52,171 nt of DNA from Spirochaetales bacterium (GTDB taxonomy: Bacteria > Spirochaetota > Spirochaetia > Treponematales > Treponemataceae): contig QKAR01000149.1 in assembly GCA_003246335.1 (NCBI GenBank), forward strand, positions 1-52,171, read 5' to 3'. Each line of letters opens with the position of its first letter. The stretch's first letter is position 1. The notes beneath the pieces are model-generated. The model was not told where the DNA came from, made no database searches, and worked only from the letters and a program-made list of their open reading frames with translations. Shown piece after piece: positions 1 through 8,075 of the stretch. A program made the position numbers and the translations under genes.

Positions 1-347
1 GCTCGATGGAAGCCATGGACCTCCAGCTCGGCCGCATGAAAAAGGCGATCGAGGCGGCCGGCGGCGTCATGCTCATCACGGCGGATCACGGCAATGCGGA
101 CGACATGTTCGAGCACGACAAAAAAACCGGCGCGGTCTCCCTGAAGAAGGACGGATCTGCGAAGGCGAAAACGAGCCACTCGCTCAACCCGGTTCCCGGC
201 ATCGTCTTCGATCCGGCCTACGCGGGCGACTACGACCAAAAACTGAACGAGGGCCTCGGCATCTCGAGCTGGGCGGCGACCTGCATCAACTTCCTCGGCT
301 TCAAGGCTCCCGCCGATTACGACAAGTCAATCGTTAACGTAAAGTAA
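1..347 (+). CDS. gpmI: 2,3-bisphosphoglycerate-independent phosphoglycerate mutase, C-terminal part
   Basis: This is the end of a gene that begins before the window. The enzyme interconverts 3- and 2-phosphoglycerate in glycolysis and belongs to the Mn-dependent alkaline-phosphatase-like superfamily. The visible tail carries ADHGNAD (about residues 26-32 of the fragment), which supplies metal-binding Asp and His, and a downstream SHSLNPVPG segment, equivalent to the family's third metal-site His followed by the NPVP signature. The reading frame is open back to the first bases, so the start is not visible. A very stable hairpin follows about 27 bases after the stop. Family identity is clear; nothing can be said about the N-terminal catalytic Ser domain. 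Confidence 0.93.
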   Translation, partial: SMEAMDLQLGRMKKAIEAAGGVMLITADHGNADDMFEHDKKTGAVSLKKDGSAKAKTSHSLNPVPGIVFDPAYAGDYDQKLNEGLGISSWAATCINFLGFKAPADYDKSIVNVK

Positions 348-373
348 GATTTTTAAGATTGAGGCAGCGGGAC

Positions 374-397
374 GCGGAACGCCTTCGGGCGTTCCGC
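374..397 (+). terminator. UUCG-capped 10-bp hairpin after gpmI
   Basis: A perfect inverted repeat, GCGGAACGCC / GGCGTTCCGC, is closed by a TTCG tetraloop, one of the most stable RNA loops. It lies 27 bases after the gpmI stop. There is no T-tract after it, so it may be a 3'-end stabilising or processing hairpin rather than a classical intrinsic terminator. Confidence 0.55.
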
Positions 398-511
398 TCC
401 ACGTCGGCGAACGTCCTCGTTCGGAGCCGCCTCATCCGCGAGTCCTTGCCGGGGCGAACTCGCGCCCCCGAATCCCGCCTCCTCGCCAAGCTATTTGAGC
501 CATCCCCGCCG

Positions 512-539
512 TTGACAATTTTCCGCAAAGCCGAATACT
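512..539 (+). promoter_or_regulatory. sigma70-type promoter of the CYTH gene, leaderless spacing
   Basis: A perfect -35 box TTGACA (512-517) is followed after 16 bases by AATACT (534-539, 4 of 6 matches to TATAAT). The start codon ATG is only 8 bases further (548), so transcription would begin within a base or two of the start codon. No Shine-Dalgarno sequence lies before the ATG. Confidence 0.6.
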
Positions 540-547
540 TAACCCCC

Positions 548-1357
548 ATGACGGAAATCGAAATTAAAGCGCATGTCGCCGACCCCGACGAAACAGAACG
601 GAAAATTCGCTCGTTTGCGAACTATTCCCGCCATGTCGTAAAATCCGACGTGTATTGGGGCCGCGCCGGCGTCTCGCCGGCATCGCGGTCCGAGCCAGCC
701 GGGCTTTCAAGCGCGGGCTTTTCCGCCGCTTCGGCGGTTTTCACCTTTTTCGCCGCGGGAGCCGCCGCCGTCTGCGCGATTGCCGGCGTCCCGAAGGAAA
801 TCATCATCGTCATTTGCCTCGGCGCGGCCCTCGTCGTCGCCGTCTCGATCGCGCTCACCGCGCGCCGGCTCGCCGCCGAAACCGCCGCCGCGGAACGAAC
901 CGACAAGCAGGCGAGAAAAATCCGCATCCGGGAGGAACTCGACGAAGACTCGAGCGAAAGAGAAACGGTCGTAAACTATAAACGGAAAGAAACGCGCGGG
1001 CTCTCGGAAGTGAACGACGAAAGGGAATTTTCCATAAACGACCGGGCGGCGTTCGAAGCGCTGATGAGGGACCTCGATTTCTCGCCGACGATAGAGAAGC
1101 GGAAAGACACGAAGAGCTTTTCCTGGCGGGCGCCGTCCGGCCGCGACGTCACGATAGAGCTATCCCTCATCGCCGAGCTCGGCTGGTTCGTCGAAATCGA
1201 GATACTCGCCAGCGAGCCCGACGAAACGGAAACCGAAAGCGCGCGGCTCGACCTCATGGACGCCCTCGCTCGATCCGGCGTGAGCGAAAGCGCGATCGAA
1301 ATGCGTTACTACTCCGATATGCTCGCCGAAGCGCGGGGACTCAGTTCCGCGCGCTAA
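548..1357 (+). CDS. CYTH-domain (CyaB/ThTPase-like) protein with inserted membrane helices
   Basis: A 269-residue protein. The N-terminus has the CYTH signature ExExK (EIEIK, residues 3-7) followed by DVYW (34-37), and the fold resumes at RKIRIREE (about 123-130), a TxxYKRK-like strand and the late EIEI strand. CYTH enzymes bind triphosphates in a tunnel of Glu/Arg/Lys residues; class-IV adenylate cyclases and thiamine triphosphatases are members. Between the two parts lies an insertion of about 85 residues with two strong hydrophobic stretches (about 61-81 and 84-104), so this copy may be a membrane-anchored hairpin. The insertion begins exactly at a palindromic DNA element. An in-frame extension upstream to 359 exists, but the promoter at 512-539 and the ExExK motif fix the start at 548. 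Substrate cannot be told. Confidence 0.75.
   Translation: MTEIEIKAHVADPDETERKIRSFANYSRHVVKSDVYWGRAGVSPASRSEPAGLSSAGFSAASAVFTFFAAGAAAVCAIAGVPKEIIIVICLGAALVVAVSIALTARRLAAETAAAERTDKQARKIRIREELDEDSSERETVVNYKRKETRGLSEVNDEREFSINDRAAFEALMRDLDFSPTIEKRKDTKSFSWRAPSGRDVTIELSLIAELGWFVEIEILASEPDETETESARLDLMDALARSGVSESAIEMRYYSDMLAEARGLSSAR
661..688. repeat. palindromic element inside the CYTH gene
   Basis: An inverted repeat GCCGGCG (665-671), loop TCT, CGCCGGC (675-681) is flanked by outer arms CCGC (661-664) and GCGG (685-688) with a 3-base bulge. In frame it encodes RAGVSPASR. It resembles the short palindromic repeats that spread in many bacterial genomes, but I see no second copy in this window. It marks the left edge of the extra segment that splits the CYTH domain. 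Confidence 0.5.
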
Positions 1358-1389
1358 ACCGTCGTCTTTCGAGGCTCCGGTTCGCTTCG

Positions 1390-2805
1390 CTACTCTCCCG
1401 ATTCGCGAAGCCGTTCCGCCGGCGGAGCGCCCGTATTTTTCCAATCGCTCATTTTCCGGTCCCAACGGCCGAACGCGTAATACAAAACGGTGCCGATCAT
1501 TCCTACGGTATAGCCGACGACGATCGCCCACCAAATGCCGCTCGTGCCCCGAACCCGCGAAAACGCGACGGCGCACGGAATGCGCACGAGCCACATCGAA
1601 AGGAGCGTCATGACCATGGTGAACACGGTCGCTCCCGCGCCGCGAATGACGCCGGAAAAGCAGAACATGAGCGTCTGCGCGGCGTACCCGAGCGAAACGA
1701 TCCTGAGGTACTCATATCCGATCCTGATGACTTCCGGGTCGGCCGAGAAAATTCCCATAAAAACTTTTCCGAAGGCATACATCGCGAGCGCGACCGCGAC
1801 GGCGATCAAAAGCGCGGCGACCGCCGCCGAGCGCAGGCCGCGGCGGACGCGGTCCACGCGCCCCGCCCCCAGGTTCTGCGCGGTAAACGTCGAGATCGCG
1901 AGGCCGATGTTTATGGCGGGCATCATCACGAAACTATCGAGCTTGCTCGCGCCGGAGAACGCCGCCGCGGGATTCGTCCCGAAACCGTTCACGACGCCGG
2001 TAACCGCCATGAGGCCCGCGCCGACAAGCGATTGCTGAATGCCCGAGGGAAGCCCGATCGCGGCGATTCTTCCCGCGATCGCTTGATCCGCTCGAATCGA
2101 TCGAAACCGCAAGGTAAAGCACGGGCAATTCCGCTTAAAGCCGCGCGCGGTCCATAGGAGCGCCACGGTCTGCGCAATGACGGTAGCCGCCGCCACGCCC
2201 GCGATGCCCCAGCCGAAACCGACGACGAACAGAAAATCAAGGAAAATATTCGTCAGAGTCGAGGCGATGAGGGCATAGAGCGGGGTCTTGGAATCGCCGA
2301 GCGCACGCTGGAGTGAACTCACCGTGTTGTACGAAAAGCTCGCGAAAGAGCCGAGAAACACGATCCGCAAATAAAGGACGGCGCCAGGAAACACGTCGTC
2401 GGGCGTTTGCATTAACCGGAGGATAAAAGGCGCGGCGGCGACGCCCAAAACGGTCATCCCGAGGGAAAACCACCGCGTTAGGACGATCGAAGTATCGATA
2501 ACGGACTGCACGCCGTCGTCCCGCTTTCCACCGAAGAATTGCGCCGCGAGTACGTTGCACGCGAGCGTTATCCCGGTCACGAGGGCAACGGAGACGAAGA
2601 CCACGGGAAACGATTGTCCGACCGCGGCGAGAGCCTGTTTGCCGACGAAGCGCCCGACGACGAAACTGTCCACCATGTTGTAAAACTGCTGAAACGCGCC
2701 GCCGACGAGCATCGGCACGGCAAAGCGCAAAATTGTCCGGGCTTCATTGCCTTCCGTCAAATCTTTCACGCTTAAATGGTAGTCGTTCCCGACGAAGCTG
2801 GTCAA
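1390..2805 (-). CDS. MATE family multidrug/metabolite efflux protein
   Basis: A 471-residue, twelve-helix protein of the multi-antimicrobial extrusion family, usual length 440-480. The N-terminal repeat begins FAVPMLVGGAFQQFYNMVDS, with VGRFVGKQALAAVGQSFP next, which is typical of the NorM/DinF-like bacterial branch; the second half repeats the pattern (GLPSGIQQSL, then GTNPAAAFSGASKLDSF). Family members use Na+ or H+ gradients to expel cationic drugs or metabolites. The start is read as TTG at 2805 because GGAG lies five bases upstream; an in-frame GTG at 2769 is an alternative. It stands alone, ending 32 bases from the convergent CYTH gene. The substrate is unknown. Confidence 0.88.
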   Translation of the reverse strand: MTSFVGNDYHLSVKDLTEGNEARTILRFAVPMLVGGAFQQFYNMVDSFVVGRFVGKQALAAVGQSFPVVFVSVALVTGITLACNVLAAQFFGGKRDDGVQSVIDTSIVLTRWFSLGMTVLGVAAAPFILRLMQTPDDVFPGAVLYLRIVFLGSFASFSYNTVSSLQRALGDSKTPLYALIASTLTNIFLDFLFVVGFGWGIAGVAAATVIAQTVALLWTARGFKRNCPCFTLRFRSIRADQAIAGRIAAIGLPSGIQQSLVGAGLMAVTGVVNGFGTNPAAAFSGASKLDSFVMMPAINIGLAISTFTAQNLGAGRVDRVRRGLRSAAVAALLIAVAVALAMYAFGKVFMGIFSADPEVIRIGYEYLRIVSLGYAAQTLMFCFSGVIRGAGATVFTMVMTLLSMWLVRIPCAVAFSRVRGTSGIWWAIVVGYTVGMIGTVLYYAFGRWDRKMSDWKNTGAPPAERLRESGE

Positions 2806-2988
2806 GGGAACTCCGGGGAAAGGCTATTGTTAACTAGTGTAAAAAAGGGGATCAAAACCTTTGTAACGTTTTAGGCAATGCGTTATTATTCAATGTAGAC
2901 GCCCCGCAATGATGCGGTGCGTGACGGACGCCTATCGCCGTTTGGGTTATGTTTTGCAAGAGCTTTTCCCGAACCTCCTTAAAGTACG

Positions 2989-4299
2989 TCACGCCTCGCG
3001 CGTCGCGGGAGCGTCGTTTTTTTCGCCCCCAGTCACGAACGCCATGGTCACGAACGCGAGCGCGAAAAATACCGAGCAAAACGCGAACATGGAAGCATAG
3101 CCGGCGACGTCGATAATGGCCCCGGAAAGCGCCGGGGCGACGATCGCCGCAAGCTGAGAAAACGTATAATACAATCCCGTGTACACCCCTATGTTGTCCC
3201 GATGAGCCATTTGCCACAGCATGGGAAACGAGTTGGCGACGACCGCAATCCAAAAAATCCCGAACGAGAAAAGCAAGGCCCAAAACGCGAATTTCAGCGA
3301 TGAAAGCGGAAAGCCGAGCGCGGCGCCGACGGGACCGAGCAGGAACACCGCGAACATCACGCAGGTGATAACGGCGAGCGAAACCCGAATGACGCGCTTA
3401 CGGCCCCATCGGCTCGCGGCATAGCCCATCGGTATGGCCGCGATCGCGGAGGAAATGCCGACCATGCCCATGGCAAGCGGCCCCTGCCCCGCCGAGAGAC
3501 CGAAGGCGGACATGCTGTACTCGGTCAGAAACGGCACGACGCCCTGATAGGCGACAAACCAAAGGAACAGACTCACGAGAACGAGCACCGCGCTTCGATC
3601 CCGCGAGGAAAAGACTTCCCGAACGCTCGCAACAAAACCGGGCGCGCGGCCATCCTCGCTCTCGCGCTCGGCCGCGGGATCTTCCCGCACGAAGAGAAAA
3701 AGAACGAGCGTCGCGCACACGACCAGGGCGCCCGCGACGGGAAAGGACAGCCGGTTTTTAGTCGCGCCCAAAAGGGGAAGCGTCGCGTCGACGTCCATCA
3801 AGCGCGCGAGGAAGAGCGTCCCGACGATGGCGGCGACGTTTCCCATGGTGTTGATGACGCCGTTCGCCTGCGACCGAAATTCGCCGGGAATGATGTCGGG
3901 CATGAGCGCGACGACGGGTCCGCGCGCGGATTGCTTAACGACGTTGAGAACGACGAGCAGGAGCACGAGGGCGGCCAGAGAGGCGTCGGCGGCGTAGGGG
4001 ACCGCCGAGAAAGCGATTGCCGATAGCGGAAGCAAAACGACGATCCACGGCATGCGCCTGCCGATGCGCGTCACCGTGCGGTCTGACCAGGCCGAGACGA
4101 GCGGAATCAAAAAAAGGGCGAGCACGTTGTCGAGCGACATGATCGCTCCAATGAGCGACTTATGATCGATGTATCGCGAAAGGAAAATCTGCACGTAGCT
4201 GTCGTACAGAGGGTCCATCATCCCGACGGTAAAAAACCCGAGGCCAATGAGGAATGTCCCGCGCAGATACGGGGCGAATCCCTTTTTCGTTTCGTTCAT
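2989..4299 (-). CDS. MFS sugar-type transporter (SLC45/GPH-like)
   Basis: A 436-residue protein with about twelve membrane helices. The stretch LIGAIMSLDNVLALFLIPLVS followed by AWSDRTVTRIGRRMPWI is characteristic of the major-facilitator branch containing sucrose/glycoside-proton symporters (cytoplasmic loop 2-3 motif DRTxxRIGRR). AGGGG lies eight bases before the ATG. It follows the beta-mannosidase gene by 41 bases on the same strand, so the likely cargo is a mannoside or manno-oligosaccharide released from plant or microbial glycan. That assignment is from context only; the transporter sequence itself does not reveal the sugar. Confidence 0.8.
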   Translation of the reverse strand: MNETKKGFAPYLRGTFLIGLGFFTVGMMDPLYDSYVQIFLSRYIDHKSLIGAIMSLDNVLALFLIPLVSAWSDRTVTRIGRRMPWIVVLLPLSAIAFSAVPYAADASLAALVLLLVVLNVVKQSARGPVVALMPDIIPGEFRSQANGVINTMGNVAAIVGTLFLARLMDVDATLPLLGATKNRLSFPVAGALVVCATLVLFLFVREDPAAERESEDGRAPGFVASVREVFSSRDRSAVLVLVSLFLWFVAYQGVVPFLTEYSMSAFGLSAGQGPLAMGMVGISSAIAAIPMGYAASRWGRKRVIRVSLAVITCVMFAVFLLGPVGAALGFPLSSLKFAFWALLFSFGIFWIAVVANSFPMLWQMAHRDNIGVYTGLYYTFSQLAAIVAPALSGAIIDVAGYASMFAFCSVFFALAFVTMAFVTGGEKNDAPATREA

Positions 4300-4340
4300 C
4301 CCAACACCCCTTAACGGCGCGAGCGCGCCCGAAAGTATCG

Positions 4341-6953
4341 CTAAAACGCGTCCGCGACGCTTCGTACCGAAAGAGCCCGAGAGAAGGACGACACCGTAAC
4401 GCCGGTGAGAACGGAGCCTTCGGCCGGCGACTCGGCGAAAATATCGCCTTTCGCGACGGTAACCGTCGCGGAGTCTCCCGCGGCGAGATCAAAGTAATTA
4501 TCGGAAAAGAGCGCATCGAACCCGTCGGTCGAGAGCTCAACGAAACGCGCGTAACGATCGGCGCGCACCGTTATTTCGAAAGAGTCCCCAACGTCGCGCA
4601 CGGAAGGCGATAGCGTTTGCCGAGCGAACGAAAACGACTTCGGGGGAACGAAAAGCGACGATCCCGAAGAGACCGTCCGGTTATCTTCGAGAAGGGAGAA
4701 CGTGAAATAGGCGTTCCGCATCGCCGATCTACGAGCATCGGCGCCATTCGGAAAAAAATCGGCGAAGTCGCGCGCGAACGCGACCTCGTCGCGGAACGGA
4801 GGGACGACAACCTCTATTTTTCCCGCGGCAAGCGCAGCCGCCCCGTTGACGGTTCGGCTGTCGTCGAGCAGACGCCACGTAACCGTCCCGCGAAACTCCG
4901 TCCGCGTCTCGTTCGTGACGTGAAGCTCGACCGACGTTCCGCTCTCGACCACGGACGCGAGCACGGGGGCGAAAAACCTCCGGGATAGATAATGGAGCGC
5001 TTTCCATCGTCCGTAATAGTCGATGCCGGCCCATGAGGCGACGGGCCAACAGTCATTAAGCTGCCAATACACGGCACCCATGCACCGCTCGCCGTTTCTG
5101 TTGCGCCGCCAATGCTCGACGCCGTGGCGAAGCCCATCGGCCTGCGTCAGCTGCGACGCGTAGACGACCGAGTCGAAATCCTTGGGATACCGATACGTCT
5201 CGCCGATGTAGTGCAGGATTTTCGCGTTGCCGCCTTCGCATTTTTGATGGCTTTCCATGACGGGCGAAAGAAGATTCATATCGTCCGGCGACGCAAACGC
5301 CTTCACGGTCTTCATCGTCGGGAACGCCTCAATGCCGAATTCCGACACGAATCGCGAAAAGCAATTTCGGTATGAGGTAAACGGCTGAAGCTTATGCCAG
5401 ACGAGCCAGTTATGCATGTCGCCGCGCGCCTCGTCGTTCGGAAAATCGAATGACCCGCCGGACGACGGTGACGAGAGCCAGTAGAACGTCGCGGGATCGA
5501 GCTCGCGGTTCAGCGCCGGCATGATTTCCTCGTACAGCTTGATGTAATCGGCCTTCAGGCCCGCGCTGAGCCGATCGGACCATCCCCACGTGCACCAGGC
5601 CTCCTCCTGCTCGTTGTTGCCGCACCACAGGCCGAGCGAGGCGTGATGGCGGATGCGCTTCACGTTGTCGGCGATTTCGCGCACGATGTTTTCGCGGAAC
5701 TCACCGTCGAGGACGTACGCGCCGCACGCCATCATGTGGTCATGCCACACGACGAGGCCGAGCCGATCGCACGCGTCGAAAAACGCGTCCTCGGGATAAT
5801 TCGCGCCGCCCCACACGCGCACGCAGTTATGGTTCGCGCGAGCGGCGGACCGGAGGAGCCGCTCGGTTTTTTCGGGAGAGTTTCGCGCGAGGATTGAATC
5901 CTCGGGAACGTAGTCGGCGCCCATCGCGAAAAAAGCGACGCCGTTCGCCGTCAGGGCGAACGACTCGCCCCATTCGTCCTTTTGCCGGCGAACGCCCAGC
6001 GTCCGCAAACCGACCGAACGGGACCACTCGTCGATTTTCGTCGAGTCGGAAAGCTCGACGCTCACGCCATAGAGCGGCTGTTCGCCGAGATTGTTCGGCC
6101 ACCAAAGGGCGGCGTTTTCAATGACGAGCGGAATCGCGACCTCAAGGTATTCTTGCCCCGGCTCGTCGTAGCCGACGGAAATTTTCCGATGCTCGGCGCC
6201 GACGCTTGTCGACGCGCGCGCGGCGACGCTCCCATCCGGCGCGGTAACGGTTACCGCGATCGCGTACGCTTCCCCCCGCTCGGCGTATCGCACGCGGGCG
6301 CGCACTGCAAGCGAAACGTCCGTGCGCGTCTCCGATTTTTTCTCGTGATTCTGGGTGACGTACACGTCGCCTAGCCGCGCGCCCGTTTCGGCCCGCACGT
6401 ATATCGGCCGCCAAATTCCGGCGTCGGGAAGGACAGGACCCCAATCCCAACCGCCCATAGAATGCGCTTTGCGTAGATAGTTAAACCCAAAATGCGTGTT
6501 TCCGCCGCCGCCGACGATCGGGAGTTCGGCATGGCGCGCGCGCATATATGCCGAAGCTGACTTAAACAAAATCGAGATGTCGTTTTCGCCAACGCGCAAA
6601 AAATCGCGAACGTCAAACGAGAAGGTTCGGTGCATGTCCGAAGTCGCGGCGAGCATGCGCCCGTTAATCCAAATTTCTGCGAGCGTATCGAGGCCCTCGC
6701 ATACGAGTTCGACGCGATCCTCGGCGAGGTCCGCCGCGGTCATGTCGAAGGTACGCCAAAACGACCAATCGTGCGCGGAAAGCTCCGTCGCCGCACACTC
6801 GTTTTCGCCGATGAAAGGATCGGCCATCAAGCCGGAGGCCAGCAGATTCGAGTACATGGACCCGGGAACGCTCGCTGGTACCGCCTTCCCTTCTCCGAAA
6901 AACCCGTCGACGCATCGCATGTTCCACGGACCGCAGAGGTCAATTTTCGCCAT
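4341..6953 (-). CDS. beta-mannosidase, glycoside hydrolase family 2
   Basis: An 870-residue intracellular glycosidase (no signal peptide), in the normal size range for GH2 mannosidases. The N-terminal jelly-roll opens with CGPWNMRCVDG and contains the mannosidase-typical VPGSMYSNLLASGLMADPFIG-like region; the TIM barrel has CVRVWGGANYPEDAFFDACD. The acid/base is Glu448 in WCGNNEQEE and the nucleophile Glu538 in VSEFGIEAFP. It removes terminal beta-mannose from manno-oligosaccharides. AAAGGAG six bases before the ATG supports the start, which lies 14 bases inside the end of the methyltransferase gene, implying coupled translation. The transporter gene follows, giving an uptake-and-cleavage pair. 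Confidence 0.93.
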   Translation of the reverse strand: MAKIDLCGPWNMRCVDGFFGEGKAVPASVPGSMYSNLLASGLMADPFIGENECAATELSAHDWSFWRTFDMTAADLAEDRVELVCEGLDTLAEIWINGRMLAATSDMHRTFSFDVRDFLRVGENDISILFKSASAYMRARHAELPIVGGGGNTHFGFNYLRKAHSMGGWDWGPVLPDAGIWRPIYVRAETGARLGDVYVTQNHEKKSETRTDVSLAVRARVRYAERGEAYAIAVTVTAPDGSVAARASTSVGAEHRKISVGYDEPGQEYLEVAIPLVIENAALWWPNNLGEQPLYGVSVELSDSTKIDEWSRSVGLRTLGVRRQKDEWGESFALTANGVAFFAMGADYVPEDSILARNSPEKTERLLRSAARANHNCVRVWGGANYPEDAFFDACDRLGLVVWHDHMMACGAYVLDGEFRENIVREIADNVKRIRHHASLGLWCGNNEQEEAWCTWGWSDRLSAGLKADYIKLYEEIMPALNRELDPATFYWLSSPSSGGSFDFPNDEARGDMHNWLVWHKLQPFTSYRNCFSRFVSEFGIEAFPTMKTVKAFASPDDMNLLSPVMESHQKCEGGNAKILHYIGETYRYPKDFDSVVYASQLTQADGLRHGVEHWRRNRNGERCMGAVYWQLNDCWPVASWAGIDYYGRWKALHYLSRRFFAPVLASVVESGTSVELHVTNETRTEFRGTVTWRLLDDSRTVNGAAALAAGKIEVVVPPFRDEVAFARDFADFFPNGADARRSAMRNAYFTFSLLEDNRTVSSGSSLFVPPKSFSFARQTLSPSVRDVGDSFEITVRADRYARFVELSTDGFDALFSDNYFDLAAGDSATVTVAKGDIFAESPAEGSVLTGVTVSSFSRALSVRSVADAF

Positions 6954-8016
6954 TCAAAGCTCCTTTCTCGACCGCGATCACGTACGCGGCGCATTTTTTT
7001 CCATTCACTAAAATATCCGTGCGAAACCCCTCTGAGTCGCGGCTGCGCGCGAAGGGCGACTCCGAGACGGCCAACTCAAATTCCGCCTTCGCGCCAGTAA
7101 GCACGACCGCGCGCCCCCTCGCCGAAAGCAACCGGTCGAATTCCGCGAGCATACCGCGATAGAGCGCGGGAATCGAGCGCTCCCCGCGATACGTATCTCC
7201 TGCCCAATCGCCCCAGGGTGGATCGGTCACGATCGCGTCCACCGATCCGTCGGCAATCCAGTCGAGATTGAGGGCGTTCCCCGCACGCGCGCGAACGCGT
7301 GAATTACCCGAAAACCTTCGCGCTATTTGGGAAGCGAGCGCCGGATCGGAGTCCACCGCGTACACGACGGCGCCTTTGCGATCGCGAAAAAGGCGATCGG
7401 GAATCGAACCGTGGCCGGCGAACGGGTCGAGGAGCACGCGGTCGTCCGGCGTGAGACGCGCGAGCGCCGTCAACAGTTCGGCGACCTCGGGGCGAAGCTC
7501 CCCCGGTTTAAGGTATTTATCGGCGGCGCGCTTTTTCGTGAGGCGGACGGCGAAATAGGAGACGTTTTCCCGCCGACGGATAAACCAAAACTCGGCGCCG
7601 GGATTTTCGCGGTCCGGCCGCGCGCGACAGGCCGCCGCAACGAGACGCTCCGCCTGCTCGGTAACGCGCCGGTCAACCGACTCAAACTGATTCTCGCGGG
7701 AAAAGCGCACCCGAAACGTGCCGCCGGAAAGCGCGGCGAGCGCGGTCGACCAAAGCCGCGCGTCAGAGCGGTCCGCGGCCATTTTTACCAATGAGGAAAA
7801 TGCCAGGGATGACGTTTCCCATTCCCTCAATACAAGGAAAAGATTATTGCAGAACACGAGTTTTTCCGGATCAATCAAATCGCCCGCGTAATCGAACGCC
7901 GCGAGCCCGCTCGAAACGCTCAGTTTCGACACGGCCCCCAGCGAACGCGCGAGCAATTCCGCGACGTGCCGCTCGAAACCCGGGGCGAACGAAGCTAGGT
8001 ACCGACCATTCCGCAT
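6940..8016 (-). CDS. THUMP-type SAM-dependent RNA guanine-N2 methyltransferase
   Basis: A 358-residue protein. The N-terminal part resembles a THUMP/ferredoxin-like RNA-binding region (YLASFAPGFERHVAELL, later TFRVRFSRENQFESVDRRV). The C-terminal Rossmann methyltransferase has SAM motif I LLDPFAGHGSIP, an acidic VDSD strand end, and catalytic DPPWG. This is the pattern of the TrmG10/RlmL/Trm14 group that methylates guanine N2 in tRNA or rRNA. Start: the frame is open to 8046, but a TAGAAT -10 box at 8029-8024 sits seven bases before ATG 8016 and there is no Shine-Dalgarno, so I choose 8016. It leads a minus-strand run with beta-mannosidase and its transporter, with no obvious functional link. 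Confidence 0.8.
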   Translation of the reverse strand: MRNGRYLASFAPGFERHVAELLARSLGAVSKLSVSSGLAAFDYAGDLIDPEKLVFCNNLFLVLREWETSSLAFSSLVKMAADRSDARLWSTALAALSGGTFRVRFSRENQFESVDRRVTEQAERLVAAACRARPDRENPGAEFWFIRRRENVSYFAVRLTKKRAADKYLKPGELRPEVAELLTALARLTPDDRVLLDPFAGHGSIPDRLFRDRKGAVVYAVDSDPALASQIARRFSGNSRVRARAGNALNLDWIADGSVDAIVTDPPWGDWAGDTYRGERSIPALYRGMLAEFDRLLSARGRAVVLTGAKAEFELAVSESPFARSRDSEGFRTDILVNGKKCAAYVIAVEKGALNGEN

Positions 8017-8075
8017 GGGCGGCATTCTACACGATACGGTTTGCATTTTCTACCCGGAGGTAGTATCATGGCGCA

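Noticed and set aside
2806-2988. Regulatory RNA or small gene between the MATE and MFS genes
   Set aside because: A short CCGCA/TGCGG repeat and an AAGGAGG exist, but no start codon is at the right distance and no T-tract follows, so nothing can be supported.
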